DNA of 64,000 nt from Lindgomyces ingoldianus (lineage: Eukaryota; Ascomycota; Dothideomycetes; Pleosporales; Lindgomycetaceae), in NCBI RefSeq assembly GCF_010093535.1, contig NW_022985190.1, forward strand, positions 135,678 through 199,677. The letters are read 5' to 3'. Position numbers and translations under genes: made by a program. Positions 37,201 through 49,900 of the stretch are shown one piece after another. Every line of letters starts with the position of its first letter. Within the stretch, counting starts at the first letter, position 1. The notes beneath the pieces are model-generated. The model was given only the letters and a program-made list of their open reading frames with translations. It was not told where the DNA came from and did not search any database.

Positions 37201-39905
37201 AAGAGAGCTGCTACTATATTAACTCTAGGACTATGCTATTAATCTTAAGCTAAATCTGTAGTTAAAAACTTATAAACTACAACCCTTAACAAAAGCCTAA
37301 AAGGACGCCTTATAAGAATATGTAGACAGGATGTTAGCTTAAGAACACATTAGGGAAAGTAAAAGCCTAGTAGCATTAGCAGTAGTCTTTACAAAAAAGA
37401 AGAATAGTAAAGTAAGAGTATGTTAAGACTACTAAACCTTAAATAATAATACTATAAAAGATTAGTACTTACTACTTATTATTTAGGATATTATAAACTA
37501 ATTAAAGGGAACTAAGCACTTTACTAAGTTTAACATTTAAGATAGATTTAATAAAATAAGAATTAAAAAAGGACATAAATAGATAACAGCCTTTTAAACT
37601 CTAGAAGGACTATATAAACTCTTTATTATGCTATTTAAGCTAACTAATGCCTTAGTAACTTTTTAACAAGTTATTAACACTACACTTAATTCCTACTTAG
37701 ATGTATTTGTACTTATGTATCTAAACAACATTCTAATATACACTAAAAATAATAGAGTAGATTACATATCTAAAGTAAAACTTATACTTAACTAACTCTA
37801 ATAATATAAACTTTACTTATAACTAGAAAAATGCAAATTTAACATATAAAAAACTAAATACTTAGGATTTATTATTAATAAAGAAGAAATAAAGATAGAC
37901 CTTACTAAAGTAAATAAGGTACTTAATTAGCCTACACTAATAATAGTAACAAAAATTAAGAGATTTCTAGGCCTTACTAGCTATGTACAAAGAATAATTA
38001 AAGATTATTTAAAAATAGCGCTTCTGCTAACTAACACTACCTTAAAGGAACAAGCAACACAAAAATTCTAATAAATAAAAAAAATAAAAAAGCCTTTTAA
38101 AAGCTAAAATAAATAATAATAAGCTACTTTATCTTAAAAATGTATAACCCTACGCTAGAAACAAAAGTGCACATAGACGCGTCCTTAAGAGCAGAAGAGG
38201 CAGCACTTTCCTAGAAATAAGAGAACAGTTAATAGCATCTAGTAGCCTACTACTTAGTAAAATTTGCACTATTAGAACAAAAGTACACTATCCCTAATAA
38301 GGAACTAAAGGCTATAGTTAATGTGTGCAGGAATTAGAAAGTTAAGCTTTAAGGCCTTAGCTAATAATTTATAATTTTTACTAACTATGTAAACCTTGTT
38401 ACTTTTCTTACTACTAAGAAGCTTTTACTAATGCATGTATAATAGGCCCTAGAACTTACCTAATTTAACTTTATTATTAAATATGTAGTAGGAAGTACTA
38501 ACTAGTAGGCTAACACTCTAAGCAGACGCATAGACTATTTTAAAGTAAATAAAGAAAATTCTAAAGAATTTATAATCTTTAGAGAGACCTTAGAAGGACT
38601 AGTTTATAGAGGACCTAATTAAAAAAAACTACTATGTTTACTAACAATAGTTAAATAAGGATAGAAGAACTTAATAAAAGAATACTATAAAGCCTCTATG
38701 TTTAGACATCTAGGAATTAGATTACTATAAAAAAAAATTAAAACTATAATACTCTAAAAAATACTATAATTAAAGCACCTATGTACTAAAGTCCTATAGG
38801 AATGTAACACCTGCAACAAAAATAACCCCTAACATTATAAACCTTACAGAGCACTTTAACTAATTAAAGCTCTAAGCTAACTATAGACTTTAATAACTAT
38901 AGATTTTATTACTAGACTACTACTATTATAAGAACCTAGCATAGAAAGAGTATGTAACATAATTACACAAGTTATTAATAAAACTACTAAGTTTATTTAC
39001 TTATAGCTATTAAAAAAAAGCATTATAGTAAAAGAATTTATGTTTAAATTAGAAAAAAATGTCTTTACTACTTATAGCTGTCTAGAGATTATTATTTCTA
39101 ACTATAATAAATTATTTACTAGCAAATTCTAGACTGCTTTAGTTAAGCACCTTAGAATTAACTATAAGCTCTTAACTGCCTACTACCTATAAATAGATAA
39201 ATAAATAGAAAGAGTAAATGTAAAAGTAGAAAAGTTTTTACACAAATATGTCTTATATAAATAAATAGATTAAGTAAAATAGTTACTAATAGCATAATTT
39301 ATTATAAATACTATAGAATTAGCTACTACTAAGAAAACCCTGTATAAAGCTAATTTTAGATACCCTCTGCAATACAAGCTTTATAGCTTACAGCTAACTA
39401 ACCCTCTAAAGGCAGTAGATTGTATAACTAGACTTCTAAAACTGCACTAGAAACTTACTAGAGAAAGTTAGTTAGCTTAGAAAAACATAAAAAAGGTAGT
39501 AGATTAGAAAAAAGAACTAGCACTAAAAATACACCCTAATAATTATGTATATCTAGACATAAAAGACCTTAAAACGCTAAGACCCTCTAAAAAACTAGTA
39601 GAAAAACACATAGAACTATACTAGGTAATATAAACACGCCTTAGTACCTATAAGCTTAAACTTTTAAAAGAAATAAAAATACATCTTTAGTTTTATGTCT
39701 TTAAGCTTAAACTTACACTAAAAACTATTCTACTTACAACTACTAGATAGAAAGAGGAAAAAAAAGAATATAAAGTAAAAAGAATTTTAGACTATAAAGA
39801 AAATAAGTACTTAGTAAAATAAAAAGAATAGCTTACTAGTAAAAACACATAAGAACCTATTAAAAGCCTATTAAATGCTCCTTAGGCCCTTTACAAATAC
39901 TTAGA
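34273..39905 (+). pseudogene. E5 gag-pol with chromodomain, mutated
   Basis: Likely gag start ATG at 34273 (MTGALAAST). A gag motif LFFTKCYLYMQYN lies at about 34556-34596. A nucleocapsid Cys-rich segment lies at about 35248-35300, with one Cys codon now Tyr, and another at about 35408-35450. RT lies at about 37380-37960, with the active-site box reading YLNN (37718-37729) instead of YLDD. An RNase H Asp motif (VHIDAS) lies near 38170, integrase at about 38680-39450, and a chromodomain at about 39772-39890 (RILDYKENKYLVK). Stops, mostly TAG and TAA, occur throughout. The element would have copied and inserted itself; this copy cannot. Confidence 0.88.
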
Positions 39906-40027
39906 GTCCCTTCTAAATAAAACTATTCTAGAGAAAGCTCTCTAGACTAGAAAGCACTATTATTAAATAAAACTGCTGCAACATTAGCTAGCTACAATGT
40001 AAAAAGTCTGCAACTCTTTAACATAGG

Positions 40028-40417
40028 CTAAAAAAAAAGAAGACCTGCTGCTTCTGCTTTAAGCGCTTTAAGCTTATCTAGTAATAAAAAGTCTTTTTTT
40101 AAATACTTTACTCTTTAATCTACTAAAACCTTTAACTGTTTTTAAACTTATTTCTGCTAAGCTACAAAGGACTAAAGACACTTTAAGGACTTAGCCTGCT
40201 CTTACATCTCCCTCTTCTTTTCTTTTATCTTCTTTTCCTCTGCTGCCTCTAGCTCTCTAAGCAGCCTTTTCTTCTCACACTTTAAATAATCCTAGGCTGT
40301 GTTAGAAATAAAAGCATTACAGTAACTACCTTTTTACATACACTCTACACACTTATCTAATAACAAGGACATTATATAAGAAGAACTATAGGATTAGTAA
40401 GGACTATAAGGACGCAT
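40028..40417 (-). pseudogene. E5 antisense ORF, Cys motif plus coiled coil
   Basis: 130 codons on the strand opposite gag-pol, between the chromodomain and the 3' LTR, with about nine in-frame stops that C-to-T or G-to-A change can explain. It starts MRPYSPY. Cysteines at codons 23, 26 and 33 form CX2CX6C (CVECM-KGSYC). A Lys/Glu-rich probable coiled coil follows (ELEAAEEKKIKEKK), then the C-terminal DKLKALKAE. E7 has the same ORF with identical Cys spacing and the same C-terminal motif, so it is a conserved gene rather than chance. CX2CX6C resembles half of a Zn2Cys6 cluster, but that is only a resemblance. Function unknown. Confidence 0.7.
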
Positions 40418-40625
40418 TTTTGTATAACAATAAGGATTAAGACAAGCAACAGTACAAAGGCAACAAGTAATAGCAGAGGTACGTAAAACCTAACAAGGCA
40501 TAGTTAAAAAAGATAAGTATTAGACTAGCCTTTAAGAAAAGAAACACACTAGTTAAAAAGAAAATCTAACGCTTATAGCAGAAAGAACATAATAGTAAGG
40601 ACGCTAACTAGGAAAGAAGCCTACG

Positions 40626-41232
40626 TGTTACAGCTAATAGACAGACTATAATAACCTAACTAGCTGTCCTACACAGCCTAAACAATGTTAGATAGAAGAT
40701 GCTTAGCCCTGTGCTAAACAAGTCACGTAACAGGACAGATAAGAAATAGCTTTAGCTTTTAGACAAAAGCCTTGCAGAGTGCACTATTTAATAGAGACTA
40801 AAGCACTGCAGGCAATGCAGGCATTGCAGGCGGATGCAGGCAATGCATGCAACACCTGCAACGCATGCAAGCGCATGCAAACCCTATGTATATAGTCTTA
40901 ATTACAACTATAGTTAGAAGGTTGTAATTACTATTTAGTCTTTACCTATATAATAGACTAAGAGGCATTAAAACCTTTATAAAAAGGACACTGCCGCCTT
41001 GTATATCTTGCACTATATATACCTCCTTTCCTATCCTCACGGATCAGGTTTGCTAGCCCCCTATACGGCTGCTAGGACAAACCACAACCTGCCTTCTCTA
41101 TCCCGCCTCACCATATACTCTGCTCGACGGACTGTACACCCGATCTAGCTAAGTCCTCCCCTTTCCGTTAACACCTCCTATAGGCCGAAGTACTCCGGAA
41201 AATACTATTTCATTGGAGTAAGGATTGTAACA
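40626..41232 (+). repeat. E5 3' LTR
   Basis: 607 bp, preceded by purine-rich GGAAAGAAG. It is 28 bp longer than the 5' LTR because of extra GCAGGC/AATGCA-type short repeats near 40806-40850. The last about 200 bp are almost unmutated. Confidence 0.92.
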
Positions 41233-41237
41233 CAGAC

Positions 41238-41640
41238 TTAGAACAAGAAGAATCAACACCAGTTAACCGCAACCCCCCTGCGTAATGTGTACACTATGCA
41301 AACCTCTTTGCTTTGCATAGAAAGCATAGAGCCTATCTAACACTTTTATACTTAAACTTATACTTACTTTTTTTACTTTGTATAAAGTCTAAAGTTACTT
41401 TAAAGCCTTACTACTTATAACTTACTTAGTATAAAATGTTAGAGAAATAAAAAGAATATATAAGTAGCTTAAAAAAACTATTACTTATACTTATATTTAA
41501 CTAACTAAAAAAGTAACTACTTTTAGTAAATAGTAATATATTAAAAGCATTATTTTTAAGTATTTTATGTATAAAAATATCTTTAAAGCACTAATTTATT
41601 AGTACTTAAAAGAACTAGTAAAATAACTTACTTATATAGC
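41238..41640. repeat. E4 internal sequence, middle part
   Basis: AT-rich mutated DNA between E5 and E6, with a short cleaner patch at 41238-41290 that was continuous with 33570-33640 before E5 inserted. No frame recognised. Confidence 0.45.
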
Positions 41641-41645
41641 ACTAT

Positions 41646-41772
41646 TGTAAGAACAGGGCTCCGCACCACTCCGCTAATACAACTAAAAGGTACAAATAAT
41701 CAACCAACATTGATTTTTAGGTGCAGAATAGTATATATACCTGTCGCACGTAAGCGCCATCTTAGCCTTACA
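41646..41772 (-). repeat. E6 left (3') LTR
   Basis: 127 bp, TGTAAGAACAGGGC...TAGCCTTACA, little mutated. Confidence 0.85.
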
Positions 41773-42066
41773 TTATCCCCCTTCTTAGCAGACGCATGTC
41801 CTAGGCGTCACATGACCTACCCGCAGCTCAGAGGCGCTATGCGCATGTCTTAGTTACTGGCCAGAGGCTGACCACCTGCGGCCTAGAGGCGCGGGATAAA
41901 TAACAACGCTTAGTGGCCTACGCCAGCTAAGCTATATACACTAGACCTCCTAGCAGCTACAACGTGGCGCTAGAAGAGGCTGCCTTACGTTTTAGTCTAA
42001 AAACTAGCTAAGCTGTCTAAGGTGTGGGTTAAACGCGCAACTGTCCTTGTTATTAGTTAATTATTA

Positions 42067-42183
42067 TGTAAAAATAAGGCTCTACACTACTCTACTAATA
42101 CAACTAAAAGGTATAAATAATTAACTAACATTAATTTTTAGGTGCAGAATAGTATATATACCTGTCGCATGTAAGCGCTATCT
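42067..42183 (-). repeat. E6 right (5') LTR, first 117 bp
   Basis: Matches 41646-41762 with many C-to-T/G-to-A changes. The last 10 bp are at 49886-49895, beyond E7. Lengths sum to 127 bp, the same as the partner LTR. Confidence 0.85.
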
Positions 42184-42779
42184 TGTTACGGTCTACGGTT
42201 GGACCAGCGTAACCCCACCAGCGGTGCTCTACAATCTAGCTGGTTTGGGGCAGGGCTCGCTTACAAACCAATCGGAGGACGCGGAGACAGCGCGGCTACC
42301 CGAGATTATGGAAGAATGCACTGTCTAATAGGAGAACAGGCCGCAAGTTTAGGGAGCCTAAGGGAGCTTATAGAAGCCCCTCTTAGCAGGCTTCTATAAA
42401 CTCCTACTAACTCCCCTTAGCGTCCCTAGCACATGTATATAGTTTCTATATTAAACACTCTTTAGAAGGCGTGTTTAATGTTTAGTTTATTTTTTACATA
42501 GACTAAGTAGCATTTAGCTTTCTAAAGAGCTGTAATACTATTTATATATCTTACACTATATATACCTCTAACCCTGTCTAAAAGGACTGTTTAACCCTAG
42601 CCTCCCTACTGCTGCACATAGGGCAAACTATAATCTAGTCACTCTATATTTGCCTCTATTAGCTTAATAGCCTGTACGTAGGACTGTACACCCTACTAGA
42701 TTAGCCTCTACTATCTGTCCTACTTCCCCCCTAGGAATACTAGAAGACCTAAGTGCTTTATAAAGCAAGGATTATAACA
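42184..42779 (+). repeat. E7 5' LTR
   Basis: 596 bp; the first about 170 bp are CpG-containing and clean, the inner part mutated. It shares the CTATATATACCTC promoter-like segment with E5. Confidence 0.92.
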
Positions 42780-42834
42780 TTAAACACTACCCCTTTAAAA
42801 AGTATAGCAACTTTTTAACATAATTTAGATTCTA

Positions 42835-45800
42835 ACATAGCCTACACTGCGCTATTAAGATTTATAAAAGTTCCTACCTAAAGTAAAGCTGTTTTAGCAG
42901 AATAGATTAATTTAATCTAAAATAATATTAAAAAACTCTAGCAAATTAGTAATAAAGTTAGCAAGTTACTAAAACTTAAGTAAGAAATAGCTAACTTTTA
43001 TAAAATAACTATAGATTTATAAGACCCCCTACCTTTTATTAACCCTTACAAGGCTACTACCTAAGCCTACTAGATACATAAACTATAAGTTAAACTAGTA
43101 AAAGTTTAAAACATTTTAATAAATAAAGTAAGCATTATAGCTAAGAAGGCTTTAAAACTAGCCCCTCTAAAGCTTTTTAAAGGATTGTTAAAAGACCTCT
43201 AACTATTCTTTACTAAATGCTACCTTTATATGCAGTATAATAAGGGAGTATTTTAGACTAATATAGAAATAATCTTCTAGATAGAATTACACTTAGAAGG
43301 CCCCCCTGCAATCTAGTTCTAACCCTACACTAATAATTAGATAGACTTTAGGGCTAATAGCGCACTACTTAACTCTAAAACTAAGGAAGTGTTTAGCAGC
43401 ATTAAAAACTTTAAAGCAGCCCTATTAGCTATCTATAGGACCTTAGACAAAAAAAGGATTGCAGCTAACTAACTAGACAATATAAGATAGGGCAGTAGAC
43501 TAGTCTAAAACTATGCAGCGCGCTTTAGAGAGCAAATAGCTATCTATAGATAGAATAACTAGAAAGCCCTATGCTGCATGTTTTATAACAGACTAAATAA
43601 CAAAGTAAAAAATAAGTTTATGCACATAGACTAACTAACTACTCTTAAAGACTATATTAAAAAAGTAATAACTTATAATAACTGTTATAAAGAACATAAA
43701 AAAGAAAAGAAATTAAAAGGAACCTTCTAAAAGCTAGAATTTGTCCTTAAAAAGAAAAAGCTTTTATAATATAATAAAAAGCTAATAGACCTTAGTTATG
43801 TAAAGCATACATAAAGCCCCCTCTCTAAAAAGAGCTAAGTTCTAGGATATAATAGGCTGCCTTTAATAAAAGAACAATAAAAGTAGCTAAAGGATAAGGC
43901 CTACCTAAACTATAAAAAAGTAGAACATTTCTGCTAAAATTACCTAGACTCTTAAAAAGGGGAGAATAAAAATACTACTGCAATAATAAAAGCTATTACT
44001 GCTAAATATAGCTTTACAAATAAGGAAATATAAGAAAGACTAGATAATAGACTTTACTAGTAATATAAAGAAAACTATTCTTTAAACAACTGCCTTAAAC
44101 AGTATTAGGAAGTAGTTATTTAAAATTTTAGCAGCCTTAATATAGTGTTACAGGACCTTGCAATTTTTAAAAGATATAGAGAAAAGACTTAAATCTAAGG
44201 ATATATTATAAATGTTTAGAAAGAAAAAAAACAGTTCCCTTTCTAAGACTAAACCCTTAGTACTTTAGCAAAAGAGCTTTTCTAACAGTTTTAGAAATGT
44301 AAGTGCTAGAAGTGTAAGTTATAACATAACTACTTAAGTAATTATATAGTTTTACTTTACTAAATAAACATTAGCAACAACTACTTAATGTTTAACATTA
44401 TATAAAGAATAGCTAAAGTTAAATATAACATTATAAATAAAGAAAAGTAATAGTAATTTTTTACTAAGATTAAAAATTAAAAGCTAGAATAGCTAGGTAA
44501 ACCTGCTAAGTTTAAAGTACTATAACTAGCGCCTAAAAAACTAAAGACACTACTTCTAAGCCTAGTAATTTCTAGAAAAGCTCTTGCAATATAACAGAAC
44601 TATAGATAATGTGTTCTTTGCAGAAGCAGCACCTATAGCACTAACAGTTACTAGTAGAAGAAACACCCTGTACAGCTAGTACAAATAAAGGAATACTCTT
44701 AGTAGACCTAGGAAAGTCCCCTTAACACATTACATAGACCTAATAAGTGTCTGTACCCCTAGTACTAGTGTACATAATAATACTATGTTAGACACTAGGA
44801 CAACAAACATTAAGCAGGATAGTAGCCTACATAGAAAAAGAACTATAACAGTTGCCTATAGCAAGAAACAGCCTTAGCCTATAAAACTACAAATTATTAC
44901 ACTTATTAGACAGCCCCTCCTTATAAGCAAGAACTATAGATAAAGTGTAATAAATAAAAAGACTATAAGTTCTACTACTTTTAATAGAAAGTAGTAAGGA
45001 AAGAAGACTACCTAACATTATATTATTTAGTTAAAGATTACAAATGTAAAGTAGCTAACTGCTATAATTAAGAACATTAAATTTATAAAAAAAAAAAAAA
45101 TTTAATAATAACTTATAAAACATTAACTTTTATTCTCTTTTTAATAAAAAAGTTAAACATAACATATTAGTAGTAATTGCAGTAGGACAAGGGGCAGGAC
45201 ACAGCCTAACAACTACTTTTATGTATAAAGGGTGGCCTAAACTAGCCTTTGTAGACAGCAGATGCACCTTTACTGCAATAGATAAGAAATAGGTAGATAA
45301 ATAAAGTATACTATTTTAAATAAAAAAAAACCTGTTTAAAGTAACTCTTGCTAACACTTTATTAATTAAGTACAGCAGAGAATAGATTAACCTAGAGACC
45401 TATAAAAAAGACCTTAAAACCTCTAATATAAGTAATTAGAGGTTTATAAACATACTTAAGCTAAGAGGTAAGTATAATGTAATTCTAAGCTATAACTAGC
45501 TTAAAACACATAACCCTGTAATTAATTAGAGAACTATAACTATAGAAACTTCTAATAACTACGCACACATAACCTAGTTAGCATGCTATAATAACAGATG
45601 CCTAGTCTATAAATAAGCAAAGCAGAGTAGCAGTTACTACCCTAAGAAAAGAAAGCCCTAAAAATTCCCTTACTAAAAGCTAAAAGCTTAAGCAATATAA
45701 ATAATAAAAAAAAAGCTTAAAAAAGTCTTTTATAAAAAAATTAAAGTAAATAAAGATGTAAAATAAATTAGTGTTATCTAAACTTAGAATAAGAGTTATA

Positions 45801-48590
45801 TCCTAGCAAAATATAAGGATTATAAGGATATATTTAAAACACTAGAAGACCTAGAAGAACTACTACTGCATTAGCCTTAGGACTATGCTATTAACTTAAT
45901 AAAAAACTATAATTTAAAAACTTACAGGCTTTACTCTCTAACAAAAGTATAGAAAAAGGCCTTATAGAAATATGTTAATAGGATGTTAGTATAAGGCTAT
46001 ATCTAAGAAAGCTATAGCTTAGTAGCCTTAGCTGTAGTCTTTGCAAAAAAAAAAGAAGAAAAAATCTAAGTCTATTAGAACTATAAAACTCTAAATAATA
46101 ACATAATTTAAGATTAATTCTCTTTACTAATTATATAAGATATTATAAACTAACTAAAAGGAACCTAGTACTTTATAAAGTTTAATATACAAGATAGATT
46201 TAATAAAATAAAAATAAGGGAAAAAGATAAGTAGCTTACAGTGTTTAGAACCCTGTAAGGACTCTATAAATTACTAGTAATGCTGTTTAGCCTAATAAAC
46301 GCTCTAGCAATATTCTAGTAAATTATTAACACAGCTTTTAACCTATACTTTAATGTCTTTACTTTAGTATATCTAGATAATGTCCTTATCTACTTAAAAG
46401 ATACTCTAAAAGACTACATATAGAAAGTATAAAAAGTCTTAGAACAGCTTAGAAAGTATAAACTCTACTTACAGCTCTTTAAATGCAAATTCTATGTTAC
46501 TAAAACTAAATACCTAAAATTTATAATTAATAAAGAAGAAATAAAGATTAATCTAGCTAAAATATAAAAGGTACTTAAATAGCTAGAACTTATAATAGTT
46601 AAAGAAGTAAAAGAATTCCTAGGACTATTAAGCTATGTAAGATAAATAATTAGAGACTACTTAAAAATTACTATACTATTAACAAACGCTATAACTAAGA
46701 AATAGGCTATAGCAAAATTTGTCTAAACTCTAGAAATAAACAAAGCATTTATAGCCTTAAAACAAGCTATAACAGCTAAACTAGTACTAAAGATGTACAA
46801 CCTACAGTTAGATACAAAAATCTACACAGACGTGTCCCTTAGAGCTAGCAAGGCCACGTTGTATTAAAAACAGAAAGACAGAAAATAGCACTTAGTTGCG
46901 TACTATTCTGCTAAGTTCTTAGGACCTAAAGCAGGTTACAGCATACCTAATAAAGAACTAAAAGCAATACTAAACGCTGTAAAAGTATAAGCTATAGAGC
47001 TACATAAAATAGTAAAGTAATTTAATGTTATAACTAACTATGTAAATTTAGTTATATTTTTAATAGTAAAAAAGCTATTACTAATGCATATAAGATAAGT
47101 AATAAAGCTTGCATAGTTTAACTGCATTATTAAGCATGTCCTAGAAACACAGAATTAACAGGCTAACACCCTTAGCTAAAGACTAGACTACTTTAATAAA
47201 GAAGAAGAAAGAACTAAGAAGTTTACACTTTTTAAAAAAACTAATAAAAAATAGATCTATAACAGGCCCTAACCTATAAAGAAATTTTATATGCTTATAG
47301 CTAGTAAGCAAAGATAAAAGAACTTAATTAAAAAATATTATAAATCCTTAATGTTTAGACATCTAGAAATAGGCACTCTCTAAAAAAAATTAAAGGCTGC
47401 TATACTATAATAAATACTAAAAGTAAAACAACTATGCATAAAGGTGCTTAAGGAATGTAACACTTGCAATAAGAACAACTTACAGAGGCATAGAACATAT
47501 AAGTACCTCTAACTAATTAAATCACTAAAATTACTATAGATAATAATTATAATAGATTTTATTATAGAATTACCTCTATCTAAAGAACTAGAGATAGACA
47601 GGATGTGCAATATAATTATAGTAGCTCTAGATAAAACTACTAAGTATTTACATACTTAGCCTTTAGAAAAAATAATAACTGCTAAAAAATTTATTTATAA
47701 ATTAAAACAAAACATAATATTAGTACATAGATGCTCTAAAATTATTATCTTTAATTAAAATAAGCTGTTTACTAGCAGCTTCTAGAAAGCAGTAATGCAG
47801 CACCTTAGTATAGCACATAAGCTATTAACAGCTTACTACCTGTAGACAGATAAACAGACTAAAAAAGTAAATGCAGAGATAAAAAGATATTTAAAAAAGT
47901 ACATTTCTTACACTTAGAATAACTAGGTAGAATAGCTTCTAATAGCGCAGTTAGCTATTAATAATATAGAATTAGCTATAACAAAGAAAACACTATATAA
48001 GGCTAATTTTAGATATAATCTATATTTTATGTTGCACAGGAATTAACCTACAGACCTATAAAAGTTAATAGACTAGCTAACAGACTTACATTAGGTATAT
48101 AAAAAGTTAGCTATAGAAGCTAGATCTAGCAGAGAAATAATAAAGAAGTATGTAAACAAATTATAACAACTAAGACTAAAAATTTACCTAGAAGATTATG
48201 TATACCTTAATACTAAGAACCTTAAGATACCTTAGCCCTTAAGAAAACTTATAGAAAAAAGAATAAGACTATATAATGTCCTTTAGACCTAGTAAGATAA
48301 TTATAAGCTTAAGCTTCCCTTACATATAAAAATACACCTGTAGTTTTATATCTCTAGACTAGAAAAAGCACTTAAAGAGATTCCTTTATCTACTTAAAAA
48401 TAAAAAGATAAGAAAACAAAGTATAAAGTTAAGCGCATTATTAGCAACTAAAGAAACTAAAAAAAAATTTTAGTAAAATAAAAAGAGTAGCCTACTAGTA
48501 AAAACATATAGAAACTAGCTAAAAATTTAAGAAACACGCAGCTATTAGTATAAAGGTACTTTTAAGCTTATCTAAAAGAAACTAGCTAAG
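42835..48590 (+). pseudogene. E7 gag-pol with chromodomain, mutated
   Basis: The gag region contains LFFTKCYLYMQYNKG near 43206-43245, as in E5. The expected gag start appears to have lost its ATG. RT lies at about 46040-46640, with the active-site box YLDN (46370-46381), so one of two aspartates is lost. RNase H is near 46810-47000, an integrase His/Cys region near 47350-47500, a core integrase at about 47560-48010 and a chromodomain at about 48421-48540. Stops are too dense for any product. Boundaries are approximate because they follow motif remnants. Confidence 0.87.
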
Positions 48591-48674
48591 CAATAAGGCA
48601 CCTATATTAAAAGAAATAGCTACATTATTACTAGATAGCAGCAGCCTTTAGAGACAAGTCTTAGCTAATAACAG

Positions 48675-49085
48675 CTAAAAAGGAGAATAACCCTTTACTT
48701 TAGCCTTAAGAGCTTTTATCTTATCTAAGAAGGATAGATCTTCTTCTAAGTACTTTATGCAATAAGCCTCTAGCAAATCTAGTAATTTTTAGATATAATC
48801 TTATCTAGAACACTTCTTATCTATTGCCCCTAACATCTTCTCTTGCAAGCAGAGCTGTTTCTAGACCTAAGCCTGTTACTTATCTTATAACACATAGTTC
48901 TAGGCTTATAAAGCTTTAGCCTTTTAAAGAAGTGTTTCTTTTTTCTTCTCTAAATAATTTTACATAGCATTAGAAATAAAAATGTTGCATTTACTATGCT
49001 TTGTTACACACTTAATACACTTATTTAAGAATAAAGTTAACACATAAGACAACTCTAAGAATTAGTAAGCACTATAAGGCCTTAT
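48675..49085 (-). pseudogene. E7 antisense ORF, homologue of the E5 one
   Basis: 137 codons opposite to gag-pol, between chromodomain and 3' LTR. It starts at ATA where E5 has ATG, followed by RPYSAY. Cysteines are at codons 23, 26 and 33 (CIKCVTKHSKCN), the same as E5, then FISNAM (E5 FISNTA), a charged helical region, and the C-terminal DKIKALKAK. Conservation of residues and spacing on the same strand, with diverged nucleotides, supports a real ancestral gene. About nine in-frame stops. Function unknown. Confidence 0.7.
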
Positions 49086-49284
49086 TTTTATTTAATAAAA
49101 AGGATTAAAATAACAAGTAACATAAAGACAGTAAGATAAATAAGACTAGTAAGCTATTTAGTATAAGATAAATAAATGTTAAGAATGCCTTTTAGCAGGC
49201 AGACGCTTACTTTATAAATAAACCCTTACTAACATAGTTGTGTGAGCAGAGCGGCAAGGACACTGCTAGAGAGAAGGGGCAGCG

Positions 49285-49880
49285 TGTTACAGTCTATAGT
49301 TAGACTAGCGTAACCCCACCAGCAGTGCTCCACAATCTAGCTAGTTTAGGGCAGGGCTTGCTTACAAACTAATTAGAGGACGCAGAGACAGCGCAGCTAC
49401 CTAAGATTATAGAAGAATGCACTATTTAATAGGAGAACAGGCTGCAAGTTTAGGGAGCCTAAGGGAGCTTATAGGAGCCCCTCTTAGCAGGCTCCTATAA
49501 ACTCCTGCTAACTCCTCTTAGCGTCCCTAGCACATGTATATAGTTTTTACATTAAACACTCTTTAGAAAGTGTATTTAACATTTAGTTTATTCTCTACAT
49601 AGACTAAGTAGCATTTAGCTTTCTAAAGAGCTGTAATACTATTTATATATCTTGCACTATATATACCTCTAACCCTGTCTAAAAGGACTGTTTAACCCTA
49701 GCCTCCCTACTGCTGCACATAGGGCAAACCACAATCTAGTCACTCTATATTCGCCTCCATTAGCCTAATAGCCTGTACGTAGGACTGTACACCCTACCGG
49801 ATTGGCCCCTACTATCCGTCCTACTTCCCCCCTAGGAATACCAGAAGACCCGAGTGCTTCACGAAGCAAGGATTGTAACA
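49285..49880 (+). repeat. E7 3' LTR
   Basis: 596 bp, preceded by GAGAGAAGGGGC (polypurine tract). The final about 150 bp are clean. Confidence 0.92.
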
Positions 49881-49900
49881 CATCTTAGCCTTACAACTAT

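Larger units (their letters stand above)
33646..41232 (+). mobile_element. E5: 7.6-kb Gypsy chromovirus, nested in E4
   Basis: 7587 bp with TSD CAGAC (33641-33645, 41233-41237). LTRs 33646-34224 and 40626-41232 have TGTTAC...GTAACA ends. Order on the plus strand: gag, zinc knuckles, protease, RT, RNase H, integrase, chromodomain, then an antisense ORF before the 3' LTR. The body is heavily mutated, while the outer about 170-200 bp of both LTRs are nearly clean. It is related to but distinct from E7. Confidence 0.93.
42184..49880 (+). mobile_element. E7: 7.7-kb Gypsy chromovirus, inside E6 LTR
   Basis: 7697 bp with equal 596-bp LTRs (42184-42779, 49285-49880), ends TGTTAC...GTAACA. TSD is TATCT (42179-42183) and CATCT (49881-49885); E6's other LTR reads CATCT here, so the left copy took a C-to-T. 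Organisation is as in E5, including the antisense ORF. It is the youngest insertion of this branch of the nest by position, yet its body is heavily mutated. Confidence 0.93.
41646..49895 (-). mobile_element. E6: TRIM, split by E7
   Basis: A terminal-repeat retrotransposon in miniature. 127-bp LTRs at 41646-41772 and 42067-42183 plus 49886-49895, with TSD ACTAT (41641-41645, 49896-49900). Removing E7 gives 548 bp with a 294-bp non-coding interior. LTR ends are TGTAAG...CCTTACA. A purine tract (AGAAGGGGGATAA on the minus strand) adjoins the left LTR, implying minus orientation. It has no coding capacity and must have moved in trans. Inserted in E4. Confidence 0.85.

Noticed and set aside
41646..42183. 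Repeat pair first read as a direct duplication or MITE
   Set aside because: After removing E7 the second copy extends to the same TTACA end and both are flanked by ACTAT, so they are TRIM LTRs.
42199..42399. 66-codon plus frame with normal GC
   Set aside because: It lies wholly inside the clean outer half of the E7 5' LTR; the CpG-rich LTR explains the open frame.
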